From assembly GCF_000472385.1 (NCBI RefSeq), contig NZ_AWZU01000026.1:59110-107237 (forward strand): a stretch of DNA of 48,128 nt. The letters run 5' to 3'. How positions within the stretch are numbered: the first letter of the stretch is position 1; every line of letters begins with the position of its first letter. Positions 17,031 through 25,252 of the stretch are shown here, in pieces. Source of the DNA: Bradyrhizobium sp. ARR65. GTDB lineage: Bacteria; Pseudomonadota; Alphaproteobacteria; Rhizobiales; Xanthobacteraceae. The position numbers were made by a program, and so were the translations under genes. The notes below the pieces were generated by a model. That model did not search any database. It had not been told where the DNA came from and saw nothing but the letters and a program-made list of their open reading frames with translations.

Positions 17031-18692
17031 TCAAACGCTCCCGTCCACCACAACTTCAATCAGCTTCGTTCCCGGTCGGCCAAACGCTGACGACAGCGTC
17101 GGCTTCAACTCCGCAGGGTCGGTGATCTTGATCGCTTCGAGCCCGAGCGACCGGCCGATGCCGGCAAAGTCCACCGGCGGATCGACGAAATCCATGCCGA
17201 TATAGTTATCGTCGCCATGGAACGAGAGCAGCCGCTGCTTGATGATGCGGTAGCCGCCATTGTTGACGATCACGACCGACAGCGGCAGCTTGTGATGCGC
17301 GGCGGTCCAGAGCGCCTGGATCGAATACATCGCGCTGCCGTCGCCGGAGTAGCACACGACCGGCCGGTTCGGATTGGCGAGGCTGACACCGACCGACGCC
17401 GGCACGCCCCAGCCGATGCCGCCCGATGCCAGCGCGTGGTAGCCGTAACGATCGCGGTGCGGCCGCAAGCTCAGGATCTGGCGCGAGGAGGTGAGCCCTT
17501 CGTCCACCAGGATCGCATTGTCCGGCATCGCCTCGACGACTTGCAGCGCCAGGACATCGGGATCGATCGGGGATTTGCCTTTGGCTTTGGCAATCTGCTC
17601 TACCAGGGCGGCGCGCTTCGCGCTCCAATTCCGCGATGCGAGCTCGGCAAGGCTCTGCTTGGCGCGGGCTTCCAATGCGCTGCCGCCGGCCTCCTTCAAT
17701 GCCGGCACCAGCGCGCGCAACGTCTCCTTCACGTCGGCCTTCAGCGCGATCTCCACGCCGTAGTTCTTGGCGAGGTCCCATTCGACGAGGCCGATCTGCA
17801 CAATGGCAAGCCCCTCTGGCATCGGATCGGTCTCGCTATGCACCGACATGCGCAGGGGATCGGCGCCCAGCACGATCATGAGATCGTAAGGCGATAATAC
17901 GTCGCGCACCTGTTTCTGCAGGCGCGACAGACCGCCCATGAAGCTCGGGCTTTCCGAGAGGAAATGCGCGCCGTAAGCAACCGACTGCTGGTAGGCCGGA
18001 CAGCCGAGCGTTGCCGCGAGCGCGGCGGCCTCCTCCAGTGCATCGCTCTTGACGATCTCATCGCCCGCGATGATCACGGGCCGCTGCGCTCTCAGGATGC
18101 GCTGTGCAAGGAGCTGCAGGGCTTCATCGGAGGGGCGCACGCGGGTATCGACGCGCGTGGAGCGGCCGAGCTCGATCCCGGCCTCCGAATTGAGAATATC
18201 GCCTGGCAATGAGATGAACACCGGCCCGGTCGGCGGCGTGGTCGCGACCTTGGCGGCGCGGCGCACGATGCGCGGCAGATCTTCCAGCCGCGTCACCTCG
18301 ACCGCCCATTTCACCAAGGGCTCGGCCATGCGGACCAGCGGGCCATAGAGCAACGGCTCCATCAACCCATGCCCCTGCTCCTGCTGGCCGGCGGTGAGGA
18401 TCATTGGCGTGCCCGTGAACTGCGCGTTGTAGAGCGAGCCCATCGCGTTGCCGAGGCCCGGCGCGACATGGACGTTGCAGGCCACCAGCCGGCCCGACGC
18501 GCGCGAAAAGCCGTCGGCGATGGCGACCACGAGGCTCTCCTGCATGGCCATTACGTAGGTGAGGTCGGAATGGTCCTTCAGCGCGTGCATGATCGGCAGC
18601 TCGGTGGTGCCGGGATTGCCGAACAGGTGCGTGATGCCCTCGTCCTTGAGCAGGGCGAGAAATGCCGAGCGACCGGTAATGCGATTTTTCAT
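17031..18692 (-). CDS. Thiamine-diphosphate-dependent enzyme (benzoylformate decarboxylase / acetolactate-synthase-like)
   Basis: A 553-residue ThDP enzyme with the three-domain POX fold. The ATG at 18692 follows GGGAGGAAAC; an earlier start at 18704 lacks this spacing. The catalytic Glu is Glu52 in AMQESLVVAIADG. The ThDP motif is YSGDGSAMYSIQALW ... VVIVNNGGY, about 30 residues apart as expected. FGNPGTTELPIMHAL resembles MdlC-type decarboxylases, and annotations of this group vary between benzoylformate decarboxylase and acetolactate synthase large subunit; no small subunit is encoded nearby, which favours a decarboxylase or lyase. It faces the flavin monooxygenase. Confidence 0.88.
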   Translation of the reverse strand: MKNRITGRSAFLALLKDEGITHLFGNPGTTELPIMHALKDHSDLTYVMAMQESLVVAIADGFSRASGRLVACNVHVAPGLGNAMGSLYNAQFTGTPMILTAGQQEQGHGLMEPLLYGPLVRMAEPLVKWAVEVTRLEDLPRIVRRAAKVATTPPTGPVFISLPGDILNSEAGIELGRSTRVDTRVRPSDEALQLLAQRILRAQRPVIIAGDEIVKSDALEEAAALAATLGCPAYQQSVAYGAHFLSESPSFMGGLSRLQKQVRDVLSPYDLMIVLGADPLRMSVHSETDPMPEGLAIVQIGLVEWDLAKNYGVEIALKADVKETLRALVPALKEAGGSALEARAKQSLAELASRNWSAKRAALVEQIAKAKGKSPIDPDVLALQVVEAMPDNAILVDEGLTSSRQILSLRPHRDRYGYHALASGGIGWGVPASVGVSLANPNRPVVCYSGDGSAMYSIQALWTAAHHKLPLSVVIVNNGGYRIIKQRLLSFHGDDNYIGMDFVDPPVDFAGIGRSLGLEAIKITDPAELKPTLSSAFGRPGTKLIEVVVDGSV

Positions 18693-18810
18693 GTTTCCTC
18701 CCACCCGCGGCCGTTCTCGCGCGGTGTGCGCACATGACCAAACTTAACCCGACGAGGCAATGAAGCGCGCTCATGGCTGACCTGCGGGCTGGTCGCACGG
18801 ACTTCCCGGG

Positions 18811-18853
18811 CCTCATGGTTGGAGACGGCGCCGCGCGCCTCCTCACCATGAGG
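18811..18853. repeat. Palindromic repeat, family E (CCTCATGGT...ACCATGAGG)
   Basis: Arms CCTCATGGT and ACCATGAGG around a GC-rich stem. It is paired with a family D element 25 bp away, and the same E+D pairing recurs between gltB and gltD. Confidence 0.88.
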
Positions 18854-18878
18854 GTCCGGCGGCGTGCCAAGTAGACGA

Positions 18879-18922
18879 CCTCATCCTGAGGAGCGGCCGC
18901 CAGGCCGCGTCTCGAAGGATGG
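18879..18922. repeat. Palindromic repeat, family D
   Basis: Arms CCTCATCCTGAGGAG and GTCTCGAAGGATG around a GCGGCC-type stem. It lies in the 277-bp gap between the ThDP enzyme and the GFA-like gene, which holds nothing else I recognise. Confidence 0.88.
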
Positions 18923-18969
18923 GCCACGACAAGGCCGCCGCCACGCATTCCGCAAAACGGCCGGTGCGT

Positions 18970-19473
18970 TCACGGCTCCTCACGCGCGAGCTCGAAGGGA
19001 TCCTCGCCGGCCGAACGCCGCTTCTTTTTCGAGCGCTGCCAGACGACGCCGGGAAAGCCTTTGAGCGGCACCAGCGGCTCGCCGGTATAGGCCCATTCCT
19101 GCAGCTCTTCGATCGCAATGTGATAGAGCGGCTGCCGCCCGGTGCGCCCCGAAAACAGCGCGCGTGGGATGTTGACCATGTGCGGCGAGCGGGCGCGTTC
19201 GTAGATCAGGGGTGTGCCGCATTGCGTGCAGAAACTGCGCACGGTGCTGGTTGCCTTGTCCTCGTACCGCGAGATCGCCCCCTCGCCCTTGGTAATGCGG
19301 AAGCGTTTGCGCCAGCTTCCGACATAGGTGGCATAGGCCGCGCCATGCGCGCGGCGGCTCGCGGCGGAGTGATCATGCCAGGCCCAGCGTGCCGGCACGT
19401 CGATCTCGAAGGCAACCTTGCCGCACAGGCATTGGCCCTTTGCGAGTCCGGCTGGTGATGTGGGTTTTGTCAT
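18970..19473 (-). CDS. GFA/CENP-V-fold protein with altered zinc site
   Basis: A 167-residue protein of the GFA family (glutathione-dependent formaldehyde-activating enzyme fold). ATG at 19473 with GGAGG nine bases upstream. It has the first cysteine pair QCLCGKVAFEI and the last pair SFCTQCGTPLIYE, but the central motif, usually C-H-C-x-x-C-R, reads WHDHSAASRRAHGAAY: all three cysteines are replaced (His, His, Ser). One zinc should therefore be kept and the catalytic or second zinc changed or lost. I believe a natural subfamily shares this WHDHS form, so it is probably functional but not a standard formaldehyde enzyme. The C-terminus is charged and likely disordered. Confidence 0.85.
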   Translation of the reverse strand: MTKPTSPAGLAKGQCLCGKVAFEIDVPARWAWHDHSAASRRAHGAAYATYVGSWRKRFRITKGEGAISRYEDKATSTVRSFCTQCGTPLIYERARSPHMVNIPRALFSGRTGRQPLYHIAIEELQEWAYTGEPLVPLKGFPGVVWQRSKKKRRSAGEDPFELAREEP

Positions 19474-19489
19474 GCGCCGTTACCTCCGC

Positions 19490-19573
19490 CGTCATTCCGG
19501 GGCGATGCGTTAGCATCGAACCCTGAATCTCGAGATTTCCGGGTTCGCCTCTGCGAAGCGCCCCGGAATGACG
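19490..19573. repeat. Palindromic intergenic repeat, family B
   Basis: Begins CGTCATTCCGGGGCG and ends CGCCCCGGAATGACG; it fills the gap between the Old Yellow Enzyme and GFA-like genes. Confidence 0.92.
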
Positions 19574-19580
19574 CCACCCG

Positions 19581-20707
19581 TCAAACCGGCTCCAGCTCGT
19601 CATACACCGGATAGTCGGTATAGCCGACCTCCTCGCCGCCATAAAAGGTCCCGCGGTTGTAAGGCGTGATCGGAAAGCCATGGCTCAAGCGGCGCGGCAG
19701 ATCGGGGTTGGAGATGAAGATGCGGCCGAAGGCGATCGCATCCGCGTGGCGCTCCGCAATCGCGGCATCCGCCGTGTCGCCGGCAAAGCCGCCGGCGGCA
19801 ATCAGTACGCCGCCCCAGAGCGGACGAAACAGCACCATCGCGGACGGCACGTTCTGCCAGTTGACCTCCGCACGGCCGGCGCCGCTCGACCGCGGCTCGA
19901 TCAGGTGCAGATAGGCCAGCCCAAGCTTGTCGAGCGATCTGGCCACGTAGCTGTAGAGCGGCATCGGATCCGGCTCGCCGGAATCGTTGGCGATGCCGTA
20001 AGGCGACAGCCGCACCCCGACGCGGTCCGCGCCCCAGACATCGATCGCGGCCTGGGTGACCTCCAGCAAGAGCCGCGCACGATTCTCGATCGAACCGCCA
20101 TACTGATCGGTGCGCAGGTTAGTGCGCGATTGCAGGAACTGCTCGAGCAGATAGCCGTTGGCGCCGTGGATCTCGACGCCGTCAAAGCCGGCGGCAAGCG
20201 CATTGTGTGCGGCCTGCCGAAAGTCGGCAATGATGCCGGGGATTTCGTCGGTCTCAAGCGCCCGCGGGGTTTCATAGGTGGTCGGCTTACCCTCCGCGGT
20301 CATCGTCTTGTATTCGGTCGAAATCGCTACCGCCGACGGCGCGACCGGCAACGCTCCATTCGGCTGGAACGAGGAGTGCGAAACGCGTCCGACATGCCAG
20401 AGCTGGAGGAAGATGACGCCGCCCTTGGCATGGACGGCATCGACGACGCCGCGCCAGCCCGCGATCTGCCGTCCGTGTAGATACCGGGCACGCCGGGATT
20501 GCCGAAGCCCGTTGCTGCCACGGGCGAGGCTTCGGCGACGATCAATCCGCCGGGCGTGGCGCGCTGTCCATAATATGCCGCGTTCAGCGCGCGCGGCGCG
20601 AGCGACGGCTTTGCCGCGCGCATCCGCGTCAGGGGTGCCATCACGACGCGGTGCTTGAGTTGGTAAGGACCGATCTTGAGCGGTGAAAACAAGTGCGGGA
20701 ATTTCAT
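19581..20707 (-). pseudogene. Old Yellow Enzyme-family NADH:flavin oxidoreductase, split by a frameshift
   Basis: Two frames make one alkene reductase (NemA/OYE, FMN-containing TIM barrel). The first starts at the ATG at 20707 (MKFPHLFSPLKIGPYQLKHR, then MAPLTRMRA) and is right up to GIYTDG. The second frame carries AGWRGVVDAVHAKGG, FLQLWHVGRVSH, then FDGVEIHGANGYLLEQFLQ with the substrate-binding His-x-x-Asn pair, and ends with AFGRIFISNPDLPRRL at 19581. The joined length (1127 bases) lacks one base of 376 codons; inserting a C at about 20466-20470 (GGCAG to GGCCAG) restores YTDGQIAGW. Such enzymes reduce activated C=C bonds and nitro compounds. True decay and sequencing error are both possible. 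Confidence 0.88.
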
Positions 20708-20806
20708 TTCTGCCCCGAAGGTCTGTTTAGAGGATCATCGTCATCTTAAAATCATAAGGAGCGGCTGCCGAACAGACAGCCACTCCCCATGACACTCTTC
20801 CTCGCC

Positions 20807-20945
20807 CCGTTCTTACGGGGACGCGACGAGCAAAGCTCGCACTGTGAGGGTCGGGGTGAGAGGCCTGCCTCCACGCAATGAGCTCATGGAGAGTGCCCCC
20901 TCACCCGGATCGCATCTGGCGATGCGATCCGATCTCACCCCGACG
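20807..20945. repeat. Inverted repeat, family C
   Basis: Long-arm complementarity TCGGGGTGAGA (20851-20861) with TCTCACCCCGA (20933-20943), and an inner perfect 10-bp stem GGATCGCATC/GATGCGATCC (20907-20930). Related in plan and sequence to the element at 11512-11648. Confidence 0.85.
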
Positions 20946-20972
20946 CAAGTCGGGCCTGCCAGACTTACGCAT

Positions 20973-21036
20973 ATTGAGATGCGCAACCGGGGTAAACCCC
21001 GGTTATTGAGATGCGCAACCGGGGTGAACCCCGGTT
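20973..21036. repeat. Two tandem 32-bp repeats, each a hairpin
   Basis: Two direct copies (20973-21004 and 21005-21036) that differ by one base. Each contains AACCGGGG and CCCCGGTT separated by TAAA or TGAA, so each can form an 8-bp hairpin. They start 20 bp after the end of the aldehyde dehydrogenase gene, in the right place to end its transcript, though no T-run follows. Confidence 0.85.
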
Positions 21037-21055
21037 GCGGTGGGGCGAGTTGGAT

Positions 21056-22552
21056 CTAAGCCGTCTTGATCCAGACCGCCTTGATGTTGAGATATTCTTC
21101 CAGATGCTGCTTGCCGGACTCCCGGCCGTAGCCGCTCATCTTGTAGCCGCCGAAGGGCACGGCTGGATCCATCGCCTGGTAGCAGTTCACCCAGACCGAG
21201 CCGGCGCGCAGCGCCTTGGAGACGTGGTGCGCCTTGGCGACGTCGCGCGTCCACACGCCGCTGCCGAGGCCGAAGGTGGTCGCATTCGCCCGGCGGATCA
21301 GCTCGTCCATGTCCTTGAACTTGATCGCCGAGATGACGGGGCCGAAAATTTCCTCCTGCGCGATGCGCATATTGTCCTGCACATTCGCAAACACCGTCGG
21401 CTGCACGAAATAGCCCTTCGCCAGTGGCCCCTCGGTCACGCGTGCGCCGCCGGCGAGCGCCTTGGCGCCTTCCGTCTGGCCGATCGCGAGATAGCCGGTG
21501 ACGCGCTCGAGCTGCTGCTCGGAGACCAAGGGACCGATCTGCGTGTTGGGATCGAGCCCGTTGCCGACCTGCAGCTTCCTGCCGAATTCGGCGACGCGGC
21601 CGACGAACTCGTCATAGATCTTTTCCTCCACGAACAGCCGCGTGCCGGCGCTGCAGATCTGACCCGAATTGGCGAACACCGCCATCGATGCCCCGGGCAC
21701 CGCCGCATCGAGATCGGCGTCCGCGAACACGATATCAGGCGACTTGCCGCCGAGCTCGAGCGAGACGCGCTTGAGATTGCCGGCGGATGCACGCACGATC
21801 GATTGCCCGGTGATGTGCGAGCCGGTGAACGCGACCTTGTCCACATCCGGATGCGCGGCGAGCGCCGCGCCCGCGGTTTCGCCGAAGCCCGGCACCACAT
21901 TGACCACACCAGGCGGAATGCCGGCTTCCATCGCAAGCTCCGCGAGCCGCAGCGAGGTCAGCGGCGCCTCCTCGGCGGGTTTGAGCACCACCGTGCAGCC
22001 GGTCGCGATAGCGGGGCCGATCTTCCACACGGTTGCCGCCAGCGGCCCATTCCAGGGAATGATGGCGCCGACCACGCCGACCGGTTCCTTCAGCGTGTAG
22101 GAGAAGATCTCGCCGGGCAGCGAGTTCTCGATCGTCTCGCCGTGGAGCGAGGTGGCCTGGCCGGCATAGTAACGCAGCATGCCGAGCACGCGGAGGCGGT
22201 TGCCGCGGGTCCGGCTGATCGGCGCGCCCATGTCGAGCGTATCGAGCTGCGACAGCTCCTCGAAATTCTTCTCGACAAGCTCGGCAAGCTTCAACAGCAG
22301 GTTCTGCCGCTCGAACGGCTTTGCCTTGCTCCACGGACCCTCGAAGGCCCGGCGAGCGGCGGCGACCGCGCGGTTGATATCCTCCGCATCGCCTTCGGCG
22401 ACGGTCGCGAGCATTTCACCGGTGGCGGGATTGAGCGTCTCGAATCTCTTGCCGGAGGCGGCATCGACCCATTTGCCGTCGATCAGCATCTTCTTGTAGG
22501 AACCATCCGCAAAGGGATGGCGCGTGATCGGAACAGCCTGTGATACGGCCAT
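21056..22552 (-). CDS. NAD(P)-dependent aldehyde dehydrogenase
   Basis: A 498-residue class ALDH1/2-like enzyme oxidising an aldehyde to its acid. Catalytic residues are all present: Asn168 in IIPWNGP, Lys191 in VVLKPAEEAP, Glu266 in LELGGKSP and Cys300 in NSGQICSAGTR. The C-terminal PFGGYKMSGYGRESG is typical. The length is normal. It is divergent from the SDR gene at 22785, and lies on the same strand behind nothing else, so it seems to be a single-gene transcript. The substrate is not predictable; relatives act on broad aliphatic or aromatic aldehydes. Confidence 0.95.
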   Translation of the reverse strand: MAVSQAVPITRHPFADGSYKKMLIDGKWVDAASGKRFETLNPATGEMLATVAEGDAEDINRAVAAARRAFEGPWSKAKPFERQNLLLKLAELVEKNFEELSQLDTLDMGAPISRTRGNRLRVLGMLRYYAGQATSLHGETIENSLPGEIFSYTLKEPVGVVGAIIPWNGPLAATVWKIGPAIATGCTVVLKPAEEAPLTSLRLAELAMEAGIPPGVVNVVPGFGETAGAALAAHPDVDKVAFTGSHITGQSIVRASAGNLKRVSLELGGKSPDIVFADADLDAAVPGASMAVFANSGQICSAGTRLFVEEKIYDEFVGRVAEFGRKLQVGNGLDPNTQIGPLVSEQQLERVTGYLAIGQTEGAKALAGGARVTEGPLAKGYFVQPTVFANVQDNMRIAQEEIFGPVISAIKFKDMDELIRRANATTFGLGSGVWTRDVAKAHHVSKALRAGSVWVNCYQAMDPAVPFGGYKMSGYGRESGKQHLEEYLNIKAVWIKTA

Positions 22553-22657
22553 AGTCTCTCTCCCTGTTGTCGCTTGATCTCGTATGAATTGATTCAGTGA
22601 GTTGATTTAGTTGATGTCCATCGCTTGCGTGGGACCGTTATAAATGAAAATCTACAG

Positions 22658-22673
22658 CGGCAAATTTATGCCG
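22658..22673. promoter_or_regulatory. Short palindrome in the divergent ALDH/SDR promoter region
   Basis: CGGCA-AATTTA-TGCCG is a 16-bp perfect palindrome midway between the two divergent genes, next to an AT-rich TTATAAAT stretch. It is a plausible operator but no regulator gene is adjacent. Confidence 0.3.
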
Positions 22674-22784
22674 TAAAGCTGACAGGGCGACGCGCCGCGC
22701 GAAGACCTCCCATGCTTGCGCGTAGGTGGTTTGCACCCCGCGCACGACTTAGCTCCAAGCTTGATTGATCACAGGAGACCTCAC

Positions 22785-23636
22785 GTGCCACATTCCGTGC
22801 TTGTTGCTGACAATGTTGCCGTGATCACCGGCGGCGCCTCCGGCATCGGCCTCGCCGCCGCGTTTGCATTCGCGCGGCTTGGCATGAAAGTCTGCATCGC
22901 AGATGTCGGCGGTGAACGGCTGCGTGAGGCTGAAACAAAACTGTCATCTGTCGCCCGCGGTGGCGCCGCCAGCGTCATGGCGGCGGCGACCGATGTCGCA
23001 AACGCCGAGAGCGTGAAGCAACTGGAGGCCGCGGTGCGCCAGCGCTTCGGCGGCACCGACCTGTTGATGAACAATGCCGGCATCCAGCCCGGCAGCAAGA
23101 TGTTCGGCCCCTCGGACAATTGGCAGCGGATCATTGCGGTCAATTTGTGGGGCGTGATCCATGGCTCGCAGATCTTTGCCCCGCAGATGATCGAACGCGG
23201 CCGGCCCGGGCTCATCATCAACACCGGCTCCAAGCAGGGCATCACCACGCCGCCCGGCGATCCCGCCTACAACGTCTCCAAGGCGGGCGTGAAGGCCTTC
23301 ACCGAAGCACTGCAGCACGAATTGCGCAGCACGCCGAACTGCAAGATCAGCGCGCATCTTTTCATTCCCGGATTCGTGTTCACGCCACTGACGGCGCAGG
23401 GCCGCACCGCAAAGCCGGCCGCTGCCTGGACGCCGGAGCAGACGGTCGACTTCATGCTGCAAAGTGTGGAAGCCGGCGACTTCTATATTCTCTGCCCGGA
23501 CAATGACGTGCCGCGCAAACTCGATGAGCGCCGCATCCTCTGGGCGGCCGGCGATATCATCGAAAACCGCCCCGCGCTATCACGCTGGCACCCGGATTAT
23601 GCGGAGAAGTTTGCCGCCTTCGTGAAGGGTGGTTAG
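22785..23636 (+). CDS. Short-chain dehydrogenase/reductase
   Basis: A 283-residue NAD(P)-dependent oxidoreductase. I chose the GTG at 22785, nine bases after AGGAGA, giving MPHSVLVADNVAVITGG. The cofactor motif GGASGIG is at residues 16-22, NNAG at 96-99 and the catalytic triad Ser149, Tyr162, Lys166 in NTGSKQG and PAYNVSKAG. Asp40 at the end of beta 2 (CIADVGG) suggests preference for NAD over NADP. The tail after residue 220 is longer than in minimal SDRs. It is divergent from the aldehyde dehydrogenase; a joint alcohol-aldehyde-acid route is possible but unproven. Confidence 0.92.
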   Translation: MPHSVLVADNVAVITGGASGIGLAAAFAFARLGMKVCIADVGGERLREAETKLSSVARGGAASVMAAATDVANAESVKQLEAAVRQRFGGTDLLMNNAGIQPGSKMFGPSDNWQRIIAVNLWGVIHGSQIFAPQMIERGRPGLIINTGSKQGITTPPGDPAYNVSKAGVKAFTEALQHELRSTPNCKISAHLFIPGFVFTPLTAQGRTAKPAAAWTPEQTVDFMLQSVEAGDFYILCPDNDVPRKLDERRILWAAGDIIENRPALSRWHPDYAEKFAAFVKGG

Positions 23637-23963
23637 CTCTCTACTCGTCCCGGCCAATCCGCGCTCGCGATCGCTCGCTTGTCCGGGACCAGGTGCGATG
23701 GTTTCGATTTCATTTCTCAGGCTACTCCGTCGTTGCGAGCGTAAGCGAAGCAATCCAGAGCCACGCGGACGATACTGGATTGCTCCGTCGCTCCGCTCCT
23801 CGCAATGAGGACTTCCCCGTCGTTCACGCCAACGCGATTTTGAATTCTTGTTTAATGAGTCTCGCGCCGAGTTGAGCGGCGGACACGGGCAATCCTGACG
23901 CGCCATCGCCATCTGCAAGACGTCCGACACGACGTGGTTGGGAGCGAAATCCTTGGACGGAGA
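23637..23963. other. Gap before the glycine-rich protein gene
   Basis: Apart from the family A repeat (23728-23809) I see no gene. The AT-richer stretch around 23835-23860 may hold the promoter of the next gene. Confidence 0.5.
23728..23809. repeat. Palindromic intergenic repeat, family A
   Basis: Begins CGTCGTTGCGAGCGTAAGCG and ends CTCCTCGCAATGAG, with AAGCAATCCAGAG and CTGGATTGCT inside. Confidence 0.9.
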
Positions 23964-24512
23964 ATGATGATGTTACGCAAGAAACTCTTCGCGTTGTTTG
24001 CCGTTGCCGCGGTTGGCTTGGCGTCGCCGACGATAGCGCTTGCGCGTGGTGGCGGTGGTGGTGGCGGTCATGGCGGTGGCGGCTTTGGTGGTGGCTTCGG
24101 CGGTGGCGGCTTCCATAGCGGCGGTGGTGGTTTTGGCGGCGGCTTTCATGGCGGCGGCTTCGGCGGCGGATTTCACGGTGGCGGCTTTGCAGGCGGCTTC
24201 CATTCCGGCGGCTTTGCCGGCGTGCATCCGGGCGTCGTTGGCGGCATGGCGGCAGCCGGCGCCATTCACGCTGGCGGCTTCGATCGTGGATTCCGTGATC
24301 ACGGGTTTCGTGGTCGCGATTTCGCCCACCGCCGCTTCGTAGGCCTGGGATTCGGCTTCTATCCCTACGACTATTACGACGACTACGCCTACGATTATCC
24401 GTACGGCTATTACGACGATACGTATTACGACAACGGCAGTTGTTACGTCGTGCAGCGGCGCGTGCACACGACGGCCGGCTGGCGCCTGCGGCCGGTTGAG
24501 GTGTGCGGCTAG
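23964..24512 (+). CDS. Secreted glycine-rich protein with Tyr/Asp-rich C-terminus
   Basis: A 182-residue exported protein of unknown function. The start MMMLRKKLFALFAVAAVGLA is a signal peptide ending near SPTIALA. I used the first of three consecutive ATGs (23964), behind GGACGGAGA. The mature part has about 80 residues of GGGF/HGGG repeats with regular His (FHGGGFGGG), then a segment RGFRDHGFRGRDFAHRRF, a YPYDYYDDYAYDYPYGYYDD stretch and a compact end with two cysteines (SCYVVQRR ... PVEVC). Low-complexity His/Gly repeats can bind metals and Tyr-rich tails can cross-link, but I claim no function. Glycine-rich exported proteins of this plan are common in Bradyrhizobium. Confidence 0.8.
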   Translation: MMMLRKKLFALFAVAAVGLASPTIALARGGGGGGGHGGGGFGGGFGGGGFHSGGGGFGGGFHGGGFGGGFHGGGFAGGFHSGGFAGVHPGVVGGMAAAGAIHAGGFDRGFRDHGFRGRDFAHRRFVGLGFGFYPYDYYDDYAYDYPYGYYDDTYYDNGSCYVVQRRVHTTAGWRLRPVEVCG

Positions 24513-24520
24513 ACGGCTCG

Positions 24521-24582
24521 CAGCCCGGATGAGCGGAGCGACATGCGGGTCAGCCCCGGGTGTCGCTGCGTCACCCGGGCTG
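24521..24582. repeat. Hairpin repeat after the glycine-rich protein gene
   Basis: Arms CAGCCCGG (24521-24528) and CCGGGCTG (24575-24582) with an inner CGGGT-CAGC-CCCGGG core. It may end the preceding transcript. The form resembles a dispersed 'AGCCCGGATGAGCG' element of Bradyrhizobium. Confidence 0.7.
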
Positions 24583-24726
24583 CCGCTAAGGGCGTGGAAG
24601 AATCGCCTTCATCCGCATCACATCTTTCGATGCATGCGACCTCCCCCGCAAGGGGCGCGGGCTTAAAGAACCTATCGGCCGAAGCCACAGCTCCCGAGCC
24701 CGATCACTTCACTTCCGCTTGATGTG

Positions 24727-24763
24727 AAGGATAGCTACAAAGTTTAGCTTTGTAGTTGTCCTT
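24727..24763. promoter_or_regulatory. Palindromic operator ahead of the marR gene
   Basis: Arms AAGGATAGCTACAAAG (24727-24742) and CTTTGTAGTTGTCCTT (24748-24763) match in 14 of 16 positions around a five-base centre. The site ends 21 bp before the marR start and overlaps the expected promoter, which is the standard autoregulatory MarR layout. Confidence 0.75.
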
Positions 24764-24784
24764 CATATCTGCTAGTCAGGCCGC

Positions 24785-25240
24785 ATGAGCAAACGCAAGG
24801 CGGAACCTGCTTCCTCGCCGGCGGAGGCGCTGGCCTCGGAGCTGGGCGGGCTATTCGGCAAGCTGAAGCGCCGGCTGCGCGAGCAGGCCTCTGCCGGCGA
24901 CCTCACGCCGTCGCAGATCGCCGTGCTGGTGCATCTCGATCGCGAGGGCCCCGCCACGGTCAGCGCGCTGGCGCGGCTGGAAAGCGTTCGCCCGCAGTCC
25001 ATGGGCGCCACCGTCGCCAGCCTCGAAGCGTTAGCCCTGGTCAGAGGCTCTCCCGACCCCACCGACGGAAGGCAGACGATCCTGTCTCTGACCCCGCGGT
25101 GCCAGGAGATGATCCGCAGCGGGCGCGCCGCGCGTCATGAATGGTTGCTGCGCGCCATCCAATCGAAACTCACACAGCAGGAGCAGGCACAGCTCAAGGC
25201 TGCGCTGCCCCTGCTCAATCGCATTGTCGAAACCGAGTAG
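24785..25240 (+). CDS. MarR-family transcriptional regulator
   Basis: A 151-residue winged-helix dimer. The core is LTPSQIAVLVHLDREGPATVSALAR (helix-turn-helix approach), recognition helix VRPQSMGATVASLEAL, and wing LVRGSPDPTDGRQTILSLT with the conserved D-x-R. ATG at 24785. It is followed without a gap by the isochorismatase-like gene and then an MFS exporter, so it most likely represses this three-gene operon through the palindrome at 24727-24763 until a small aromatic or drug-like ligand binds. Confidence 0.93.
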   Translation: MSKRKAEPASSPAEALASELGGLFGKLKRRLREQASAGDLTPSQIAVLVHLDREGPATVSALARLESVRPQSMGATVASLEALALVRGSPDPTDGRQTILSLTPRCQEMIRSGRAARHEWLLRAIQSKLTQQEQAQLKAALPLLNRIVETE

Positions 25241-25252
25241 ATGGAGAACAAG

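Larger units (their letters stand above)
20708..21055. other. Gene-free gap with two repeat structures
   Basis: This 348-bp gap between two minus-strand genes holds the inverted repeat at 20807-20945 and the tandem hairpins at 20973-21036. I see no coding sequence. Confidence 0.7.
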
